This document shows, piece by piece, positions 34,101 to 38,141 of a DNA stretch of 38,141 nucleotides (within the stretch, counting starts at the first letter, position 1; the number at the start of each line of letters is the position of its first letter). Both the position numbers and the translations under genes were made by a program. Below the pieces are notes generated by a model. That model saw nothing but the letters and a program-made list of their open reading frames with translations, had not been told where the DNA came from and ran no database searches. Origin of the DNA: Verrucomicrobiota bacterium (GTDB taxonomy: Bacteria > Verrucomicrobiota > Verrucomicrobiia > Limisphaerales > SXTU01); the NCBI GenBank assembly GCA_016235545.1, contig JACRKB010000083.1, positions 1-38,141 of the forward strand, written 5' to 3'.

Positions 34101-35911
34101 CCATTCGTCACATTCAGCGCCGGAAAATCCACCTGCACCGCGTTGTTGGCCGCATCGAAGACCGTCCTCCGGAACCCGCCGATGTTTTGAAAGCTCGTGT
34201 AAGCCACGGAGAAGCCGGGCCGGCTGCGAGTCTCCACCGCCACGTCGCCACCGTCGCCGTTGTGCATCGCCAGCCACGCCTGCCCGCCGGGCGCGAGCTG
34301 GCGCGTCGTGCCGGTGTCCTGGTTGCCGGACATCACCACGCGCGCGTTGCCATCATAGGCCACGTCATGCGCCTCGGTGATCTGCAAGCCGGAGCCGTTG
34401 AGGGAAAACCAGTCGCCTGTGTTTGTGCGGGCGTTGGTGCGCTTCCAGATGCCGCCGTCGTCGCCCTCGAGCAGATTGCCCGCGGCGTCGAACGCCATGT
34501 CGCGCGAGTCCGCGTGCGGCGCGCTGCTGCTGGCCGTGCCGCCGCCCGCGGCACCGAGGTTGCGGGAGTGCGTGAGATGCACCCACTGGCTGCCGGGCGG
34601 CCGCGATGCATCACCTCGGAAGAGCCGGCCTGAAAAGTCCGTCGCGCCAATGGCGTTGGGGAAACCGAAGAAGTCATTGAAGCCCGCTGGCTGCCGGTCG
34701 CCGCCGACATACACGATGGTCGCGGTGGTCGGGTCCGCCGCGATGGAGAAGTGGATGGTGCCCTGGCTGCCGGGTCCGCCATCGCCCTTGGGCTTGGGAT
34801 GCACGCCCACGGAACCGCCGGCCTCATTCGTCTGCGGCGTGTCCATCAGCGTCCACGTCGTGCCACCGTCGGGCGAGAAGAACAGCCCGGCGAGCTGCCC
34901 ACGGTTGATGATGCCGACGAACACGTTGTTGTTCCGGCCCACGGCGATCTCGATGTTGCTGGTGGTGCCGGCGAGGATGAGCGCGTCCATCGCCGCGCTG
35001 CTCACGCGCGTCCACGTCGCGCCCGTGTCGCTCGATTTGTAGATGCCGTTGTTGGTGGAAAAGTTCAACGGCGCGTAGAGCACCGACTGGTTGACAGGGT
35101 CGGCGGTCAGGTCGTTGCAGACGCCGCCGGGCAGGCCGGTGCCCGCGCCTCCGGAGATTTGCGTGAAGGACGCGCCTCCGTTGACGCTGCGGAAGATGCC
35201 GGTGTTGGGCAGGGAGAAGATGTCGGCTGTGTTGACAGCGACGACGAGCGTGTTCCCCCGCGCCACCACGCCAGAGATGTTCTTGCCCGTGAGCAGGCCG
35301 CCGCCGTTGATCTCTGACCAGGTGCTGCCGCCGTTGACTGTGCGCTGGAGGCCAGTTCGGGGACCGCCCTCCTGCCCGAAACTGCTGAACCGGCCTATGC
35401 CAGCGACAATTGTGTTGTTCGCCCCGTCTGTCGGGTCGAACACCAGCGCGCCGATCGACAGGGAGCCGAGTTGGTCCGTCAGCGGAGTCCACGAGGGCGA
35501 GGCCGACTGAGCGTTGAGCGTGCGCCAGACGCCGCCGTTGACGGTGCCGATGAAGAGCGTGTTCGCATTGGCCGGGTGCGGCGCGACCACATGGACTGCG
35601 CCAGACACTGCATTGCTGAGTGCTGCGTTCTCCGATTGCCCGCCGAATGCCGGGCTGGGGCCTTGGGGAAGCCATGTGATGCTCGTCGAAAACGCGGGCG
35701 GCAGCGCACCCAGTGGAACTTGGTAAGCGGACGCTGCGACCGGCAGGCGTGCCGTGGCCGGCCCTTCGCCCGGTGGTGGAGCGAGCGGCTGCGTCCGGGC
35801 CACCCCTGCGAAAGCGCAAACCAAAGCTCCTGCGAGCCACCACCCGCCGCCGCGCCGCCAGTCAGAACAACGTTCTCGTCTGAGGCGGAATGTCAGCGAT
35901 GGGAAGAGCAT
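31115..35911 (-). CDS. large secreted BNR/VPS10-like, Ig-like and SBBP-repeat protein
   Basis: 1598 aa. Signal-like N-terminus. Repeated GGVWRTLN / GIFRSVNGGASFTQISG / GIYKSSDTGATWTRVSS units. Three Ig-like domains (TYQWRFNGFNLPGETN, AYRWLLNGNTVPGAIS, TYQWRFNGADLPGATN). About seven SBBP repeats (AIALDPAGNAFVTGTFNGTATFG...DIFVAKHDGSGQLLWARRAGG). C-terminal LVISWPVSASAFILQTATNLGLQNW...FFLRLRRP. Confidence 0.88.
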   Translation of the reverse strand: MLFPSLTFRLRRERCSDWRRGGGWWLAGALVCAFAGVARTQPLAPPPGEGPATARLPVAASAYQVPLGALPPAFSTSITWLPQGPSPAFGGQSENAALSNAVSGAVHVVAPHPANANTLFIGTVNGGVWRTLNAQSASPSWTPLTDQLGSLSIGALVFDPTDGANNTIVAGIGRFSSFGQEGGPRTGLQRTVNGGSTWSEINGGGLLTGKNISGVVARGNTLVVAVNTADIFSLPNTGIFRSVNGGASFTQISGGAGTGLPGGVCNDLTADPVNQSVLYAPLNFSTNNGIYKSSDTGATWTRVSSAAMDALILAGTTSNIEIAVGRNNNVFVGIINRGQLAGLFFSPDGGTTWTLMDTPQTNEAGGSVGVHPKPKGDGGPGSQGTIHFSIAADPTTATIVYVGGDRQPAGFNDFFGFPNAIGATDFSGRLFRGDASRPPGSQWVHLTHSRNLGAAGGGTASSSAPHADSRDMAFDAAGNLLEGDDGGIWKRTNARTNTGDWFSLNGSGLQITEAHDVAYDGNARVVMSGNQDTGTTRQLAPGGQAWLAMHNGDGGDVAVETRSRPGFSVAYTSFQNIGGFRRTVFDAANNAVQVDFPALNVTNGVSLRQFPNFVNPAQINTVDPLRLVFVGAVAVYESFDQGETLRVVGTNIFANATPTPLAYGGRRNGAANPDVLYVGEGSVVLLRTNNSLALNPTTSPFPGTSVTAIALDSADFMTAYVCDSQSVHRTANGGTSWSNLTGNLTGVGRIWCLRYLPGFGVNGILVGTDVGIFLSRTDQPGVWSRVSSTFPNALVWDTDYDAATDALVVSTMGRGVWLLPNAAVQLLGDTLPPRITANPLNVTVNPGATATFSLTAFSAAPLTYQWRFNGFNLPGETNITLTVTNVQLAQAGGYAARVANSNGFTFSATATLGVNSAPAITAQPASIAAVAGDPVTFSVTATGSEPLAYRWLLNGNTVPGAISSTLFLPVTQITNAGSYTVVVTNSLGSVTSSIATLTVDSPPFFVVPPASRIVTSGAQVSFTATVLGNAPFTYQWRFNGADLPGATNTAFSIASAAASHSGLYSLAVANALGQRTSAAAVLTVLPLSVTVPWASTAGGSGSDVGRAIALDPAGNAFVTGTFNGTATFGATTLTSAGQSDIFVAKHDGSGQLLWARRAGGPGFDTGAGIAVDASGNCYITGSFEAVATFSTTSLSNSSPSSYADIFVAKYDSAGNLVWVRGTGAEFTSDTGEAIALDPAGNVLITGRSVQDTFGTAALTNLGRILVAKYDNAGNPVWARKSGSFSGGTYDTGTGIGSDAAGNVYVTGTFLSPLADFGGVLLTNRGSGDVFLSKLDPAGTLLWVRQAGGTGDERPNGLAVDAAGNAHIVGEFGGTAAFGVTNLTSAGGASDIFIAKFNTSGSALWARSAGGQSADAARGVAVDPSGNVHVTGYFGGAASFGAINLSGIIGTFDAFVTRLDASGNFTFAQQAGGTDLNGDSGLGIAADAAGNAVVTGYFTGTGTLGNGTPTSAGGEDLFVMRFNSFIGGAVTPTLSFSLSGGKLVISWPVSASAFILQTATNLGLQNWVDATNTLSIVNSDFVTTNSLGSGPFFLRLRRP

Positions 35912-36184
35912 GAAGATGGGGTCGGATGTCGGCGCAGCCTACCGAGCCGCTGCGTGGAAAGTCAAAACTTTCAAGGCCGACAACGGATCCGCAGGTGCAC
36001 CTGAGTTTCGAGCAGCGCGAAGCGCAGGGTGCGGGCAGGCAACGGAGTTGCAACAGAAAACAACCCGCAACGTGAGTCGTGGGCAGATGGGGCCTGCATG
36101 GGGGAGCCGCAGCGCGGCTGCAGAGGAACCGCCATCCATTCATGTCGCAGTCGGAGTCTGCCGCCCCGCTGGGGCTCAGTTTTG

Positions 36185-36472
36185 GGGCGCATCTCAGTTT
36201 CTTGCAGGCGGAATGGTGCGAGCGATACAGTTGGGCCGCTCCTCCTGCTCGTAATCCTGATCATAATCCTGCTCCAGTGCGGGGAAGGGCTGGAAGAGCA
36301 GGATTACGAGCAGGAGCGGAACAGCCTCTGCGTTGCTAGAAACTGAGATGCGCCCCTCAGTTGGGGCGCTGCCACCCAGGGCTTGCGCCAGGGGCTACTC
36401 TCTGCCGCTGCTCCGCAGCTGGGAGAATTCACCTCGTCCAGAGCCATTTGCAGGAAAGTGAGATGCGCCCGG
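36185..36472. repeat. cluster of GAAA(C/G)TGAGATGCGCCC motifs in both orientations with an internal inverted repeat
   Basis: GGGCGCATCTCAGTTTC (36186-36202), GAAACTGAGATGCGCCCC (36341-36358), GAAAGTGAGATGCGCCC (36456-36472). Inverted repeat GGGCCGCTCCTCCTGCTCGTAATCC near 36234-36257 with GGATTACGAGCAGGAGCGG at 36301-36319. Confidence 0.7.
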
Positions 36473-36692
36473 TTCACGGCGCGGAAGGAGAAAGCCCTTG
36501 TCAGCCACAGCACGCCCGCTACTGTCCGCCCGCCTGAACGCCGTGAGTGCGGCTGTTCATTAGGGCTGAGAAATGTCGGTCAACACGCAACCTAACCTTC
36601 AACCTCCGTTGCCCTGCAACGCCGGTCGTTAGGCAATGGAGTCTTCGCAGGGCCTTCGCCCGCCGAGCCTCCCGCAGTCACACACGCACAGT

Positions 36693-38141
36693 ATGCTAAC
36701 CATGGAAGAAGCCATGCGCGCGAGCTCCAAGCGCTTCGCCGCAGGTGAAATCGTCAAAGGCCTCATCCTAGAGGTCCGTAACAAGGAAGTCCTCGTGGAC
36801 ATCGGCTACAAGTCCGAGGGAGTCGTCTCTCGCGGCGAGTTCATCGATCCCGAGGCCCTCAAGGTCGGGGACGAGATTGATGTCCTCATCGAGAAGCTCG
36901 AGGACAAGGAGGGCATGGTCATCCTCTCACACGAGCAGGCCGAGTTCCGCAAGAACTGGGACCGCATCAAGACCATCTGCCAGGAGGGCGGCACCATCTC
37001 CGGCAAGGTCAAGGCCGTGGTCAAGGGCGGGCTCATCGTCAACATCGGCGTCGAGGCGTTCCTGCCCGCGTCGCAGATCGACGTCGTCCCGCCCAAGAAC
37101 GTCGCCGCCATGGTCGGCAACCTGTATGACTTCAAGGTCGTCAAAATCAACGAGGACCGCCGCAACATCGTCCTCTCCCGCCGCGAGCTCATCGAGGCCG
37201 AGCGCGCCGGCCGCCGCGCCAAGCTCTTCTCCGAGATGACTCCGGGCGACATCCGCAAGGGCACCGTCAAGAACCTCACCGACTTCGGTGCGTTCATCGA
37301 CCTCAACGGCCTGGACGGCCTGCTGCACATCACCGACATGAGCTGGGGCCGCATCGGCCACCCGAGCGAGATACTCAAGGTCGGCCAGGAGATCGACGTC
37401 GTCGTGCTCGACGTGAACAAGGAGAAGGAACGCGTCAGCCTCGGCCTCAAGCAGAAGCTCGCCAACCCGTGGGAAGCCATCGAGGGCAAGTTCCCCATCG
37501 GCACCAAGGTCAAGGGCAAGGTCGTCAACCTCGTCGCCTACGGTGCGTTCATCGAACTCGAACCCGGCGTCGAAGGCCTCGTCCACGTCACCGAACTGTC
37601 ATGGACCAAGCGCATCGCCAAGCCTTCCGACGTGCTCAAGCCCGGCCAGGAAGTTGAGGCCGTTGTGCTGGGCATCAACCGTGAGGAGCAGAAAATTTCC
37701 CTCGGCATCCGCCAGCTCGAATCCAACCCGTGGGAAGCCGCGCAGGCCAAGTATCCTCCCGGCACCAAGATCAAGGGCAAGGTCCGCAACCTCACCAGCT
37801 ACGGTGCCTTCGTCGAGCTCGAAGAGGGCCTCGATGGCATGGTGCACGTCTCCGACATCTCGTGGACGCGCAAGATCAACCACCCCTCCGAAGTCTTCCA
37901 GAAGGGCGACGAAGTCGAGGCGGTCGTGCTGGAGATCGACAAGGCCAACCAGCGCATTTCGCTGGGCATGAAACAGCTCGGCACCGACCCGTGGTCGGCC
38001 ATTGACCAGTTCTACAAGGTCGGCGACCTCGTCACCGGCAAGGTCAGCAAGCTGGCCAGCTTCGGCGCCTTCATCGGCCTGCAGAACGAAATCGACGGCC
38101 TCGTCCACATCTCCCAGGTGAGCGAGGACCGGGTGGAGAAA
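36693..38141 (+). CDS. rpsA: 30S ribosomal protein S1, 3' end truncated by window edge
   Basis: Open frame of 483 codons from ATG 36693 to the edge, not in the ORF track. Six S1 domains, e.g. GDIRKGTVKNLTDFGAFIDLNGLDGLLHITDMSW, GTKVKGKVVNLVAYGAFIELEPGVEGLVHVTELSW, GTKIKGKVRNLTSYGAFVELEEGLDGMVHVSDISW. Confidence 0.94.
   Translation, partial: MLTMEEAMRASSKRFAAGEIVKGLILEVRNKEVLVDIGYKSEGVVSRGEFIDPEALKVGDEIDVLIEKLEDKEGMVILSHEQAEFRKNWDRIKTICQEGGTISGKVKAVVKGGLIVNIGVEAFLPASQIDVVPPKNVAAMVGNLYDFKVVKINEDRRNIVLSRRELIEAERAGRRAKLFSEMTPGDIRKGTVKNLTDFGAFIDLNGLDGLLHITDMSWGRIGHPSEILKVGQEIDVVVLDVNKEKERVSLGLKQKLANPWEAIEGKFPIGTKVKGKVVNLVAYGAFIELEPGVEGLVHVTELSWTKRIAKPSDVLKPGQEVEAVVLGINREEQKISLGIRQLESNPWEAAQAKYPPGTKIKGKVRNLTSYGAFVELEEGLDGMVHVSDISWTRKINHPSEVFQKGDEVEAVVLEIDKANQRISLGMKQLGTDPWSAIDQFYKVGDLVTGKVSKLASFGAFIGLQNEIDGLVHISQVSEDRVEK

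Noticed and set aside
36800-38141. Repeated GGCAAGGTC..AACCTC..TACGGTGCGTTC motifs
   Set aside because: Explained by S1 RNA-binding domain repeats of rpsA.

Overview
This is a high-GC bacterial chromosomal window. Gene content and protein families (DUF1549/DUF1553, DUF1501, DUF1800, DUF1080, SBBP/Ig proteins) suggest the PVC superphylum, most likely Verrucomicrobiota; this assignment is an inference. It holds about 27 believable protein-coding genes. Two run off the window edges and are missing from the ORF track: a minus-strand ORF at the left edge and rpsA at the right edge. Recognisable units: a TPR-MshEN-like/PilB pair; a DUF1549-DUF1553 plus DUF1501 pair split by a lower-GC DUF4145 gene; a CorA transporter; an orphan histidine kinase; a tandem DUF1080 lipoprotein; alanine dehydrogenase; an M19 dipeptidase; a housekeeping cluster prs-L25-pth-rpsF-ssb-rplI with no rpsR; FkbM methyltransferase; lipid kinase; M48 peptidase; a UVR-motif protein; a DUF1800/zinc-ribbon/DUF1501 block; a 1598-aa BNR/Ig/SBBP secreted protein; and rpsA. 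I saw no CRISPR array, rRNA, tRNA or transposase. The most unusual feature is the intergenic DNA: nearly every long gap holds a palindromic or nested inverted-repeat element from several unrelated families, or short heptamer arrays. Some arms show compensatory changes. Two element families appear to form the N-terminus of a small zinc-ribbon ORF, and one composite element sits between two copies of the first 11 codons of a DUF1501 gene. I have not shown that any of this is a new functional system. The repeat elements are the best candidates for follow-up.
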